This document shows, piece by piece, positions 34,885 to 46,326 of a stretch of DNA of 64,000 bases. This DNA is from Clitopilus passeckerianus (Eukaryota > Basidiomycota > Agaricomycetes > Agaricales > Entolomataceae), in contig CALYLX010000150.1 in NCBI GenBank assembly GCA_944990035.1, positions 930,001 to 994,000 on the forward strand, given 5' to 3'. The notes beneath the pieces are model-generated. The model had not been told where the DNA came from and did not search any database. It was given only the letters and a program-made list of their open reading frames with translations. How positions within the stretch are numbered: position 1 is the first letter of the stretch; each line of letters opens with the position of its first letter. Position numbers and translations under genes: made by a program.

Positions 34885-37800
34885 TCAGCAAAGATCTCCG
34901 AGGACCTGTTGGCAGTGGAAGCTCCCTACTTGAGTTATCCCTCTCGAAGCTAGCCGGAGCATGCACTCCAGTCGACAGAGGAGAGTGGGCATCGGCGAGG
35001 ATAGGGCTCCAGGATGCATCCTGTCCACGTAAGAAAGGGGTGGAAGAGTGGTCTGGCCAAGGCCATTCGTAGATGAATGAGAATGCTGCAACTGAAGAGG
35101 TGCAGGAGACGCTGCCCCTGGCCCTGGGCCTTGTTGGTCACAGCCGAAGATGATGATATGGGTGGGTTAGACGACAGGGGCGAAGGCACACTGCTGTACC
35201 CTTTGGAATGTAGGTAGCTTCCTACCGCTGAAGGAGGGGGTGATGGAGCCACCTTGCTCTCTTCACCCAGCACGTGGTCCAAAGTATGAGGTGTATGTCC
35301 ATACAACTCGGTGTTGGGGGAGCTTGTCGGGGGAGGAAGAGCGGAGTCTCGATAGCCGGAAGCTTCGCGATAGTCACCATAGGATCCACGAAGATATGAG
35401 CTTCCGTTGTAAGGAGACATCGAACCGCCTGTATAGGCAGAAGGTGGGGTAGCAGAATCTTCATCCCGTTTGATAGCCATACCTTTCTCTTTGCGTCTGC
35501 GTTGCACGGGTGGTTGACCCTCTTTTTTGGCCCTGGATCGCGCGTAGCGAAGACCACATCTGTGAGATCATTCGTGGTCAGCACAAGATCAAAACAGAAC
35601 TGAGGCAGAAAATGCGAAATGTAAACGAGAAACCCGGAAGCACTTGAGACCCCAATCAGATGTGGATACACCAACTCCGGTGCAAAACGTGTACGTCAGG
35701 GGCGCACCGCAGATAACCGCCTTGCGAGGCTGAACAATTCAAACGAAAAATACCACCAAACCCATAGCATCATCAAACGCCCAGAATGCATGCCCTCCGC
35801 CTCAATCTGTCAGTCCTTAGAGGATTTTCGACAGATACACGAGGCGAAGGCCTGTTGTTACAGTTCTCGCTCCTGATCCCGGCCCTAATCCTCAGGCCCG
35901 GAACCGTAGAAAGATCAAATGGGAACAAGAAGGGAAATGTTGACGAAAATACGATGGAAAGAACGAAGATGGAAACCGGGGAAATGGAATACTCACGCAT
36001 TACACAACTCTTTCTTCCCACTCGGCCCTTTTCTCCACTCTGGACTACTCGTAGCTTTGCAACTGCTACACTTCATTGCCCCTTGAGCCTTAGTATAGCG
36101 CCCAGATCCTGAAGTCCTCCCAGTTTCAGGTATCCCCGAGCTGACTAGAGAGGAAGGAGAGGGGTAAGGAGAATGCCCATGGTCGCTCTTGGCTGAGTTT
36201 GGGCTGACACGTCTTCTTGAGGGTGGGACCACATCTGGTGCAGCTGCACCTGATCCTCCGAGTCCCACTAGCTCTCCTGATGGCGGAGGTAAACTTTGAA
36301 GTGAAGGAAGTGGAGAAGCAGATGCATAGCCCCCAGTTACTCCGGTAGGCCCGGTAGAGTTTGCTGCGGTATACCTGCCAGGTGATGCAGCTCGAGCACC
36401 TGCATGACTGAAGGCTGACTCCATATACGAAGTAGAGTGATGGGGAGGTTGAGAAGGTGGCCACGGTGTTGAAGGTCCCGAGGTACCGTTACTAGCGTTA
36501 TGCTCACTTGGGGCATATGAATCAGGCCCTGATCTTAAATTACTAACAGCAGGTGCTGGTAAGGGACTCGCTGAGTGACCAGGAGAGCTCCACTGCTGAC
36601 CGCCATGGTATGACGATGAACTGGCGTTATGCTCGTTGTTCCACGAACCCGGTGGAGGTGGAGGCGGGTAGGAAGTATGATACGAGCCATAGTTTATAGG
36701 AGGATATCGGTGTGTAGTTGGGGCTTGATACTGGTAGTAGCCTGAACTAGTCGGGGGTAGGCATTATTTCTCTGCGCAGGAGGAGGAGGGGGCGCAGCAC
36801 TGGAGTACCCAAGCTGCATGGTAGGACTCGAAGAGGAGGTCGTGTTGGAGCGTGGCGAAGTCGAGTGGTGAGGCATAGCCTGAGGAATTACTTCGTGACA
36901 TGCGAATATGATAGTCCCTGTGTGGGTTTTGTAATAAGAATAATCAACATCTATTCAGATCCCGATTACAAAGATATAGATGCCACAACTCAAACAGGAT
37001 GGACATCAAATTGGAAGGCAACTCACCATGAGGTATAAATATGCTCTCGGTGACAACCTGCTCGCCACCATTCCCAAGCGACATGTGTAGTGAGGATGAA
37101 AACCGGCGTGTACACGTCGTTTTAGCGTGACTCGAGGTGCCACTCTGTGAGCCGCTCGATGGGCTCCCTTGTGTGTTTTCGTCGATGTGAGCATTCTCAA
37201 GTGCACCGGTCAGATTGATGGGATAAACATCCTCAGGTGGCCACTGTAGGAGAATGGGTCGCCCAGGTCGGTTGGCTAAAATCTGAAAGACCCTCCGAGC
37301 TTGGCGAGATCCGTTGTTTTGTTGATACTGGGCTGGAGGGTTCCAGTTATATAGCTGGGTGTAGAGCTGTTGAATGTGCTTTCCGTCCATGACTGGTGTC
37401 CCACACCAATTCGTCCAAGGGGTCCGATACCGCTGGTCATTGTCAGCGGGTTGGAGGTTAATGCTGGCGTGTATAAAGCATAGAAAGAGGCCTTGTGCGG
37501 CCCAATTCAGGACAATGTCAACTGCCATATAGTTTTCGTCATAGGCTATCTTGTGGGCATCTGGCCAGGAGGTGGGTGGACCCGTATGACCTAGCATCCG
37601 CCGGACTTTCGTAAGGCGGCAAAAACGAACTCTGAAGAAGCATTCAGCAGGATTCTTCGTTTGACAACTGTCCTGAACACACCGAGTCACGGAGCCCCAA
37701 AATGCCGTCCCTCTATCTGACTGGCCTTGGCTAATGTCGTCCCTAGCGGAGTCTTTCTCCTCTGGATGCACATAGTCTAAAATTGAGCGTCCTATGATCA

Positions 37801-38014
37801 GCGGTGCTTGTTCTCCAAGGTGGCTTGTCAGAACAGGGTCTGTATATACGACTTGGAGTTCAGAATTGAGAAGTGTCCAGTCTGATCGTCCGAGTCGGTA
37901 TTGATCATTAGAATGAATGTGATCGACAATCATTTCAATAGACTTACAGCAGCGAATCTCGCCGACCTTTGGGAGATTGTAGGTACTGTCTGGCGGTGGA
38001 TGGATATTGGACAT
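34885..38014 (-). CDS. wc-2: PAS-GATA transcription factor, white collar-2-like
   Basis: In fungi WC-2 pairs with the blue-light receptor WC-1 to switch on light-induced genes. The N-terminal exon from 38014 has a diverged PAS domain (around LGEQAPLIIGRSILDYVHPE and FFRVRFCRLTKVRRM, ending near ESIFIPHGTIIFACHEVIP). A long Ser/Pro/Gly/Tyr-rich linker follows. The zinc finger starts CSSCKATSSPEWRKGPSG and, after a 437-nt intron (35560-35996), ends CNACGLRYARSRAKK. The loop between Cys pairs is 18 residues, as in the white collar class. In the linker a G5 run on the plus strand (36753-36757) coincides with a frame change; either one base is missing or a 62-nt intron with a weak GTACTC donor is used. 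The end of the protein after about 35130 is uncertain: three frames are open, and I chose the one stopping at 34885. The WC-2 assignment rests on the domain pair. Confidence 0.8.
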
Positions 38015-38482
38015 GATGGTGGTTAAGAGTAAGAATGAAATTGGACATCAGTCAGCACATTGTGCGCAGGTTAATCTGAGACACAACCGTGCTGGACAAT
38101 ACAGGAGAAATTCAACGATGGAATGTATCATTATTTGAACATTGTATTGCAATTTTACAAAGGCTATTTTCTATATAAACCTCCGAATTTCCTGCATTTT
38201 TCCAGCATCAGTGTTGAATGACGACCACCGTCGGTGACAGTTCATAAACGGACAATTCCCTTTTCGGTCACCTCCATTGACGTCCGATCGGCAGTGCAGA
38301 TCCGGTTGCCAGATTGAGGCATCAACTCAACAATTTTCTACCGGACCACTGGCGACTCTGGGAATTCTCATAACTCAGGACATTTCGAGCAATCTGGCTG
38401 TGAAGCCCTTGAGTTCTAACTTCTATCTCTTATTTCACCGGGCCCGATTCTCTCCGGTTTGACTCGTTTAAACACCAGAAAC
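38015..38482. other. Divergent promoter region of the PAS-GATA and ankyrin genes
   Basis: Both genes are transcribed outwards from this 468-nt segment. A TATATAAA element at 38173-38180 reads towards the ankyrin gene but lies about 300 nt from its ATG. On the other strand it is about 160 nt from the PAS-GATA start. Its use is unclear. Confidence 0.4.
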
Positions 38483-39516
38483 ATGTCCTCAACAAAGAAC
38501 ATCTGGATTGCAGCCGGAGATGGAGATCTTGAACGTGTCACTGTCAGTCAAACCTGCCTACAATACGACAGCGTAACTGATATGAAGCGCTACAGGAACT
38601 AATTGAACAACAATGTGCGCTTCCGCTGATTTCATAGTGCTTCTTCTTTTTCGATCTAGATCTCATTGGAAGTACCTTCCAGCACTTTCACCGAACACCC
38701 CAGATCCGTTCACTTACACCCCGATGTATGTCACTACGCCACATTCCTGCGTGCTGCAGAAACCCATGTTTCAATCCAAAGGCACGCGGCTGCTTCATAC
38801 GGCCAAATTCATGTATTGGAATATCTCATTTCTAAGGGCGAGTCACAATATCTCCTACGAAATGACACGCTTTATCCTCATGTCCTAACGCATCTGCATC
38901 GTGCATTGCCCTGAAAACAGGCGGAGACGTGAATGTAACTGACTCGGATGGGGACACGCCACTGTACACGGTTGAAGACGTCAATACAGCCAAGTGGCTC
39001 GTGGATCATGGTGCTTCAATTGACCGGAGGAACAGCGAGGGCGTTTCTGTGCGTTTTTATATCACAATTTATCTTGTCGTTTCAGAGCTGACACTCTGCT
39101 GTGACCAGCCCATAGATCATCTGACTGAAGAATTTCCACAGGTTGCCTCGTTCCTGCTGACCCTTCTGCCCCCCGAATCATCGCTTGCAACCGCCCCCGT
39201 TCCAGCATCTTCTGAACAACCCTCACAACACTCCCAGAATCTTGCGTCTGAGGAACTTACTTCGCGGTTATTAGCATCTGCTGAAGAAATAATGTCCCGG
39301 TGTCAGGCTGAAGGCATAGAACCCGATGAAGACACTTTGAGGGAGATGGTCAGCAGGCATGTACTAGAGGGGGTAGTTACCGGTTTCCAGATGACAGAGG
39401 CTGCTCAGGGAGAAGGTAATGAGCAAGAAAATCAAGATAATCGAAGAGAGCCTTCTACAACAAATACACCAGTAAAGCGCCAGCGTACGGAGAACCCACA
39501 GAACGATTCGACGTAG
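38483..39516 (+). CDS. Small ankyrin-repeat protein
   Basis: The ATG at 38483 starts MSSTKNIWIAAGDGDLERV. Later exons (introns at about 38544-38595, 38615-38659, 38725-38780, 38858-38922 and 39050-39108) give TPMHAAASYGQIHVLEYLIS, then DVNVTDSDGDTPLYTVED and VNTAKWLVDHGASIDRRN, about three ankyrin repeats for protein binding. The C-terminal half is helical and acidic, with a VKRQRTENPQ nuclear-localisation-like end. Small ankyrin proteins of similar shape occur in yeasts, but I cannot name an orthologue. About 250 residues. Confidence 0.82.
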
Positions 39517-40108
39517 CATTTGTCCCCCTTGTATTTTCCTCGTTACTCCTACTCTTACAGACATTTTCGGTGTTTAAACCGGCCTATCTACGTATAGCCA
39601 TAAGAGATCGCTCAAGATCACTTTCATTGATCTCGATCTCGTAAAATCGAAGAGGACCAGAGATGATTACGATCACGATCAAGGGTGGTTCGATCGTGTT
39701 TTTCAGCTGAAATGTTCTAATTACGCGACGTGTCAGTGGGTGTATGTAATGGTTGGGGTGGCGGAACGCGTCGCGTCGCGCTTGTGGGACGTGCCAAGAT
39801 TCAAAGTCGGGGGATTGGAGAAAACGCCAGAGATGGCAAAAGGGGTATGAAGGCCAGGTCTTGATTTCATGTGAAAAAGAGGAGTATCCCATGGCCATTG
39901 CAGAGATCAAGTCGGTCGGACTGAATATCGAATCTCGGCCTGGTCCATAAAGGACTCCATACCGGTAGTAGCCAAACAGTATCGACTCCGGTACTCCATG
40001 TATGAGCAAGTATATCTACCTTGACATTGAGCGTTGACCAAAGATCGTTAACACTCGGGGAACCTCACCAGAGTATATGGTAGATGATGACAAAGCCCAA
40101 CCAACCCA
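39517..40108. other. Intergenic region
   Basis: An open frame on the minus strand (39584 to about 40009) lacks an ATG at its upstream end and shows no family features, so I do not call it. The right end is the promoter of the MOCS2A gene; no TATA box is evident. Confidence 0.35.
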
Positions 40109-40378
40109 ATGTCGTCCTCAACTATCACCATTCTCTACTTCGCGGCCGCGTCCACGGCGACGAATCGTTCAGCAGAAGATATAGAACTACCAGAGACCCC
40201 ATTCCCACTATCATCTCTCCGCGATCTACTGGTATCGCGTTATCCGAACTCAAACCTTAAGAAGGTTCTTGAAGGGAGTCAATGGAGTGTTGATGCAGAG
40301 ATGGTGGATGATATTGAAGGGATCAAGCTGAAAGGAGGGGAAGAGGTCGCTGTAATATGCCCAGTTTCTGGAGGGTGA
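40109..40378 (+). CDS. cnxG: Molybdopterin synthase sulfur carrier subunit (MOCS2A/MoaD-like)
   Basis: One exon codes for 89 residues. The ubiquitin-like fold is indicated by ITILYFAAASTATNRS at the N-terminus and by GEEVAVICPVSGG at the C-terminus. The terminal Gly-Gly is the residue pair that is adenylated and converted to thiocarboxylate, giving sulfur to precursor Z during molybdenum cofactor synthesis. A GG end together with a PVSGG motif separates MOCS2A from ThiS and Urm1. Size matches the family (80-95 residues). The large partner MOCS2B is not in the window. Confidence 0.92.
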   Translation: MSSSTITILYFAAASTATNRSAEDIELPETPFPLSSLRDLLVSRYPNSNLKKVLEGSQWSVDAEMVDDIEGIKLKGGEEVAVICPVSGG

Positions 40379-40784
40379 TTGGGTCTTAATAAAAAGGGGT
40401 GAGGGGAATCACATATCTAGAGGAGATTGTTCCCAGTACTCATTGTGATTGCGAATGCAGATTTTTATGTTTACTACTACACAGCCAATGGAATATTAGC
40501 ACAGACGATCCACAATCAATCCAGTCATAGCTTGTAATGCGAGTCGTCTGTCAGTGCGACGACCTCATTCCTCTCAGGCTATTTAGGCAAGCAAGCTGGT
40601 TCCATCACCGCAGCCTTGATTCTCGGGTTAGCCTCGCGCTGGGAGTCTTGCACAAATTTTGGATGCATATTCCAGTGACACAAATGCCAACGTTGCAGGT
40701 AGCCTGAATAATGTTTAAGGAGAAGCCCAGAGGTGAAATTACAGTGACCTACCTACCAAATAACATGATGTTAACCATACTTTG
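40379..40784. other. Convergent 3' region of the MOCS2A and CCDC174 genes
   Basis: The two genes end facing each other. The segment has no open frame of interest and should contain both 3' UTRs. Confidence 0.4.
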
Positions 40785-42225
40785 CTATCGGCCCTTCTTT
40801 GCGAGGAAATCCTTCTCCAGCTGTGCCAAGAACATATCTGCGTCCGATACCTTCGATGAACCCCCAGTCTTTCCCTGCGACTGGACCTCTAATGCAGCCA
40901 TAGGGTCAAAAGGTGCAGACGTAGCAGCAGGAGGCTTCTGAATCGGCTGTGATTGAGTTTCCCGCAAAGCGCTTTCTTTCGGTTCTTCTTGCCGCGCGTC
41001 CTGTCCGCCAACTTTCCTTCTTTTAGCCTCAATCAGCTTTCTCCTCTCCTCCAACTCCCTCTTCCTCTTCTCCATAGCCTTGCTCTTAACCTGTTTCACC
41101 CCTCCACCTTCCTCCGCTGTCATTCCCTCCACTTCTCCCGGTCTCACATCAACAGCACCTAATTCTTGTCGCACCTTCCCAGTCTCCTCCCTTGCGGTTT
41201 TGAGTTCCTCCATCTGCTTCTTTCGGGTTTCCTCGTCCCCAGAAAATTGGTAGAATCCAGCGCCCTTGGCACGGACCTCCCGAGAGGCATCGTAGTGCAG
41301 GTTGAGTGGGTTATTTTCTTCGGCGTAGGCAGCAGCTACCTCGGCTATACGCTCGGAGGTGGGTTCGTAGGTCGGGAAGTGGTTTACGGGGTTTCCTAGA
41401 AGATTTTGTTAAGTGACATATCTAATAGAGAGTATTTGCTGCACTTACGAATGATGATATCCCTGTGATTGCGGCACGTTAGGTGGTTAAATAGTTGATA
41501 AAACTGACAAAACGCACTCATCTTCGTCTCGCTCATCTTCTGCTGGGAGGAGATCGCGCGGAACTTCAGACCTGCGGGCCGTCCTGATACGACCAAATTC
41601 ATCCTCGTATTCCACAACTGGATCGTCCTGAAATGAGGCGTGAATAAATCGGCAGAGGAGAAATACAAAGGAGAAGCGTACGTCATCATCAGGTCGTTTG
41701 GGCACAGTAAGGGATTCGTCAACATCGTCGCTATCCGACTCGTAGGTGTCCACGCCAGGTTTAGAGTCAAACTAGAGTTCCATCAGCGTCCTGAATCAAG
41801 GCTTGAGTAAATTTAAAACGCACATCCACGAGCAGTGATTCATACTGCTTATCATTGAGTCCACCTGTTTTTCCCTTCCTGAGCTTCTCATATATCTTCG
41901 CCTTCCTTTCGAGAGCTGACCGTGCAGACTCGAGGGTCGGCTTGCTGACAGCTTCCAATTGGGCATCCCTTGACGCTCTTGAGTCAACACCCTTGTTTTG
42001 TCTCTGCCATACTGTGGGTTTCTACAGGTCAGAAGGATATGGTAAGAACCAAAGCGTGAAGCAGAAGTAAAGTGTTACTTTGTCTGGACGCTTGACCCCG
42101 CCTACCACATATTGATTCCCTGCCGCCTTGTTCTTCGTAAACTCTGCTTCTCGCTTCGCAATTTCAGCTTTCAAGTCGAGGAAAGAGCTAGCATTGGCGC
42201 TCTTTGCCTTCCCCTTCGATGTCAT
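40785..42225 (-). CDS. CCDC174 family protein (DUF4078)
   Basis: Joined exons give about 350 highly charged residues. From the ATG at 42225 the protein reads MTSKGKAKSANASSFLDLKA, then KREAEFTKNKAAGNQY and RPDKKPTVWQRQNKGV. A conserved coiled coil follows (LERKAKIYEKLRKGKTGGLN). An acidic middle (YEDEFGRIRTARRSEVPRD) is characteristic of the family. RAKGAGFYQFSGDEETRKKQ is the DUF4078 signature, and the C-terminus is lysine-rich. Human CCDC174 associates with the exon-junction/spliceosome machinery, so a nuclear RNA-processing role is likely by homology. An alternative ATG at 42258 adds 11 basic residues. The start codon lies about 80 nt from that of the divergent sds22 gene. Confidence 0.85.
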
Positions 42226-42308
42226 CCGGCGGCGTTGGTGGTGGCCTTGAGCAGTCAAGTCAGTGCGCCTTACATAACGCCTTGTGCCTTTGATTAGAGC
42301 GAGTCATC
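42226..42308. promoter_or_regulatory. Very short bidirectional promoter between CCDC174 and sds22
   Basis: The start codons of the two divergent genes are 83 nt apart (50 nt if the upstream ATG at 42258 is used). The 5' leaders and core promoters must overlap each other or the opposite gene. No TATA box is present. Confidence 0.55.
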
Positions 42309-43795
42309 ATGTCGTCTGCACCAGTAATCAATGGTGATCACGTAGAAGAGCAGAAGAAAAAGAGGTAATGTTGCAGAGTAAACCACATTGCTTGTGACTA
42401 ATTCTTTGGCAGTGCACAAGTCGTACTACCTGACCCGCCCAAGGCAAATGACGTCGATACCGACGAGGAGCCTGCCGAGGAAGAGCACATTGCACCGACA
42501 GAGGAGGACGAGGACGCGCTAGCAGATTATCCTGACGAGACAGAGGTGCGTCGCTGTCTTTGTCCAAGCCCACTCGATATTGAGATGACCCCTTCAGGAT
42601 CTCGAACTCGTTCATGCTCGCATCTGGTCTCTTAAGAATCTCAAGCTTCACAGATTCGCCAACCATCTCAAACGAGCCTGCTTCCGCCAAAATCTCATCT
42701 CCTTCCTGGACCCTGAAGTATTCCATCAACTCACGAAATTGGAAGAATTGGACTTTTACGACAACAAGCTCAAGACCGTCGGGGAAGCACTGGACAAGCT
42801 CGAGAATCTGACGTACGTGTGTAGCATGCTCTGCATTGTTGGAGATAGCCAACCGTTCTCATAGCACGCTTGACCTGTCGTTCAACTTGTTTAAATCCAT
42901 ACCAGAAGGCCTCACACATCTCAGGTCACTGCAAACAGTCTATTTCGTGCAGGACAGGATATCGAAGATCGAGAACCTCGCAAACTGCACACTTCTACGC
43001 AGCCTAGAGCTTGGAGGCAACCGGATACGCGTAGGCCACGTTTGTCTTCCTTCAAGTTGTTCGATGGTGACCGAGAGCCACTAGCGAATCGAGAACTTAG
43101 ACGCTCTTGTCAACTTGGAAGAGTTATGGCTGGGCAAGAACAAGATCACAAAACTTGAGGTAAGAAGTTACCTCTACGTATGGGAGTATCATTTGAACTG
43201 ACATCTACCTTCTAGAACCTAGGCAACCTCAAGAAGTTAAAGATATTGTCAATCCAGTCCAACAGAATTACGCAACTCGAGAGCCTGGAGGAGCTGGAGA
43301 ACTTGGAGCAACTCTACATCAGCCATAACGGAATAAAGAAGCTGGAGGGTTTGGATCAGAACGTAAGTACGAGTATCTGAACAGGGAAAACAGCTTATAA
43401 GGAGGATTGCAGACTAAACTCACCACCCTCGACGTCGGAAGCAACTTTATCTCCACCATAGAAAACATCTCACATCTACATTCTCTTGAAGAGCTTTGGG
43501 TTTGTCGCTACATTATCCCACGCTCTTCAGCAGCTGATCCAGACGTTCTAGATGAGCGGCAACGAAGTTCCTGACCTTAGTGCCCTTGAACCACAACTAA
43601 AGCATATCAGCACGCTTGAAACGATCTACCTTGAGGCGAACCCATGTCAGACAAGAGATATGACAGGGTATAGAAGAAAGATCATCCTGGCACTACCTCA
43701 GCTCAAGCAGATAGATGCGACGTACGTCTCACATATTTAATCTGTGTTGGTATAGAAGATGGCTAACTGACTCTGCTCGCAGATATGTGAGATAA
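42309..43795 (+). CDS. sds22: Protein phosphatase 1 regulatory subunit Sds22 (leucine-rich repeat)
   Basis: Sds22 binds PP1 catalytic subunit and controls its nuclear activity in mitosis. Eight or nine exons code for about 380 residues. The acidic N-terminus (TDEEPAEEEHIAPTEEDED) leads into about eleven 22-residue LRRs of the SDS22 class: LEELDFYDNKLKTV, LQTVYFVQDRISKIENLANC, LRSLELGGNRI, LEELWLGKNKITKLENL, LKILSIQSNRITQLESLEEL, LEQLYISHNGIKKLEGL and LTTLDVGSNFISTIENI. The C-terminal cap reads ETIYLEANPCQTRDMTGYRR and LPQLKQIDATYVR, ending in an exon of only a few codons. All splice sites are GT-AG and in frame. Confidence 0.95.
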
Positions 43796-43950
43796 TTGAG
43801 TGTAATCAATGTACTTATGGACTTGAATCATGTGTTGGAGGATCGTATTCAAACCATTGTAATTTAGTCTTGGAAGGAAACACAATCCATTGAATGCTTT
43901 GGCAAAAGTTTGAGAATATTGAACATGGTTTGTGAGCTCATCAAAAAGGT

Positions 43951-44032
43951 TGACCCCTACCCGGATTGAACGGATGACTTTGTGGAAGCTCCAATGCTGG
44001 AATCACACACTCTACCACTGAGCTAAGGGGTC
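43951..44032 (-). tRNA. Probable tRNA-Trp (anticodon CCA) with an intron
   Basis: On the minus strand the acceptor stem is GACCCCT/AGGGGTC, the D arm GCTCAGTGGTAGAGT, and the T arm ATCCG-TTCAATC-CGGGT. The anticodon region is TGTGATTCCA, followed by a short insert containing TTGGAG, then CCACA. Anticodon CCA can pair with TGG of the insert, as tRNA introns usually do. The pair at position 31-39 is A-C rather than a Watson-Crick pair, which leaves a little doubt. Confidence 0.78.
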
Positions 44033-44213
44033 ATGAAAGCTCCAATCACCGGCGCCAACACTACTTGTATCGGCGCTTAAAACATTCAGGAAAACAATCT
44101 GATTGCAAAAATAATATGGTACAATTTCATACAGTCATGACAGATCTAGTACAATGAATAACACAAGTAAAATAGCACAATAACAACAAAATCCAATGAA
44201 GTCCAGATACCAC

Positions 44214-45825
44214 CTATGATCCTTGGTTCCTCCTTGACCAGGAGGAAAAGCTTAACGCCGCGACGACACCCACAGCAAGTATCGCGGTTCCAGCACCTAC
44301 CAGGCCGGGCACGTAGAGATACCAGGCATTGTCAATGTCGTCCTCAATCCCCTTGTTTCCGAGGAGAGTATTCAGCTCCTCCTTCTTTCTCCTCCTCCTC
44401 ACAACGGGCGTCATCTCCGGTTCGCTTGGCGAAACAGCACCAGAGTTATTGCTTTCTGTTCCCGAGTGGACATCAATTAAGGGCATCTCGAGCTCTTCCG
44501 CTTCGTGCCGCAGATCTGGTAGAGGTAGAGAAGGAATTTCCAAAGTCGAGTCGAGAGATCGAGCTCGTTCAAAGAACTTCGCAGCGGCTTCACGGTCACG
44601 CTTCCATGCCTCTGCTCCTCCCTCACCGACTTGAGAGTATAGAGGCATTCGAATGGATGACAGGCTGGAATAGGAGGCTGAGAGAAGGGTCGTGGCTGCG
44701 CCTTCGAGATGGAGGAGACCTGCTTCCAGGTAAAGTCGGGCGACGCCCTGTCTACCGCCGATGCATTGTTGGTAGTAGAGTGGTGTACCTCTGGGGGCTG
44801 GGTCTTCGGAGACTTCAAGATCGTACGTCGATCCCAGAGGAAGGTAATGAGATGCAAGCCTCATTGTGGCAGATGGGACATGTGCCTGATGCCACGAGCG
44901 ACTATATTGACAGCGGTCAGTAGAAGTTAGGACAGTGAATCACATGGGACACTCACAGAAAGAGTTCGAAGGCCTCCTCCCTGTCTTTTCGTATGTCAAA
45001 GTACTCCAATGCAAGTAGAACTAGACTTGTTGGATCCATGTTGTATTGGTGTTCCATTTCATGACTAGCGTTAAACACCATCGAGCTGGTTAGGTTCGGT
45101 GAAAGGTATTCAGGGACAGGGCCTACGATCAGCGCAGGCCAGATGATAGATTGATCTTTTTCAAGGTGTAACGTGAGGAGTCGTGACGATTGTGGTGAAT
45201 GCAAGGATTCCAGAGAGGAGTAGGAGGAAGCCATGCTGCGAAGGGGATGGCCAGGGGAGGCAGAGCGGGAAGCAGCTGCGTTTGATGCAGCCTTTCGGCG
45301 GGCAAGCGGAGGAAGCACCCTTTCATCTGCAGATGATAGCGTAGGTGACGACATTGCAGGAGAAGTAGATACTTCTTCGGCATCAGAAGCAGGGGCGCTC
45401 TCCAGTGAGGCAGCAAAGCTACTTGAGATCTCTGCATCTGAGAGAAACGCGTATGATGAATGGGAACGTGTGGATGTTGTTGACAGAGTGGACGCAGTTC
45501 TCTCTCTGCCTGTCAGGCGTGAGGTTCTTGGCTCAAGCTGCCATACAGAGTTCACGGTATCGACATTGCCGTACAGACGCCCCTGAAATGTGACTCATTC
45601 ATACCCAGAGATGCAGATGGTTCAATGGTGGTGACTTTACCTTCACGATAGGTGGTAATCCTTCCACCCCGACAATCAGGTAATTCCGTTCAATGACAAC
45701 CTTACAGAATTGGTATTATTGTTAGTTTCCCCAAATTATGGTGCCACTATCCAAGAACTCACAGAAATTTGCTCAAGTTGTGTCTCATAGGGCACCATTA
45801 TGAGCACCGTTGCCTGCAGACCCAT
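44214..45825 (-). CDS. Tail-anchored CS-domain protein (HSP20/p23-like) with helical repeats
   Basis: Exons upstream of 45600 give MGLQATVLIMVPYETQLEQI, then VVIERNYLIVGVEGLPPIV, then GRLYGNVDTVNSVWQLEP. The last segments match the end of a CS (p23-like) fold: a strand, PPxxKG(R/K)L and the VW(x)LE ending. A Ser-rich linker is followed by Sel1/TPR-like helices (LVLLALEYFDIRKDREEAFE, GRQGVARLYLEAGLLHLEG, AAAKFFERARSLD). A basic stretch (VVRRRRKKEELN) precedes a single transmembrane tail (YVPGLVGAGTAILAVGVVAA) and a few polar residues. The layout suggests an ER or mitochondrial outer-membrane tail-anchored co-chaperone. The ATG at 45825 is the first workable start; an upstream non-canonical exon is possible. 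Confidence 0.68.
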
Positions 45826-46326
45826 AACTTAGACCGGAAGGGCACTGTCGGAGAGCCGTACATACTTGGTCATGCGACTAACGAAGTTCTGCCATTAGTT
45901 TCAATCTGAAGCCTGGAATTTAGCTGGACTTTACCTGATGCCACGAGTAGGAATAGTATGTTCTATCATTAATTCGTTCCATAGCGTTCGTTGATTACAG
46001 GGAGTAGATGAAAGGAAAGAGAAAAGGATTGGGGATGCGGCTGTAACAGCTGAAGGTGTGTGGACGCTCGGCAACTCTAAGCGGCACTCTGTCACAACAC
46101 GTGTCCGGAACCGCATCTGGGTATTCCGTTCAAAGCAGTTGAAAGCACTGGCCTGAAGATCGCAGCACTCGAAAGGAACAAGGAACTCCGACTAAAATCC
46201 ATTTGAATATGTCCACTAAGATGACAGGGTAAATCTGGTGTGGTATACATGACTTGGCTTGGTAAGTATAAGAATAAATAAAGAATGAGTGTAATAATAT
46301 TGTACTGGTAAATGTTAAGTAAATGG
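45826..46326. other. Intergenic region
   Basis: Should contain the promoter of the CS-domain gene and the 3' UTR of the large disordered protein. Open frames present are short and have no splice partners. Confidence 0.35.

Noticed and set aside
35773..36021. Minus-strand ORF running through the long zinc-finger intron
   Set aside because: It is read-through from the donor site of the GATA exon into the intron; using it would destroy the zinc finger.
39584..40009. Minus-strand open frame of 141 codons
   Set aside because: The upstream end has no ATG and the sequence shows no family features.
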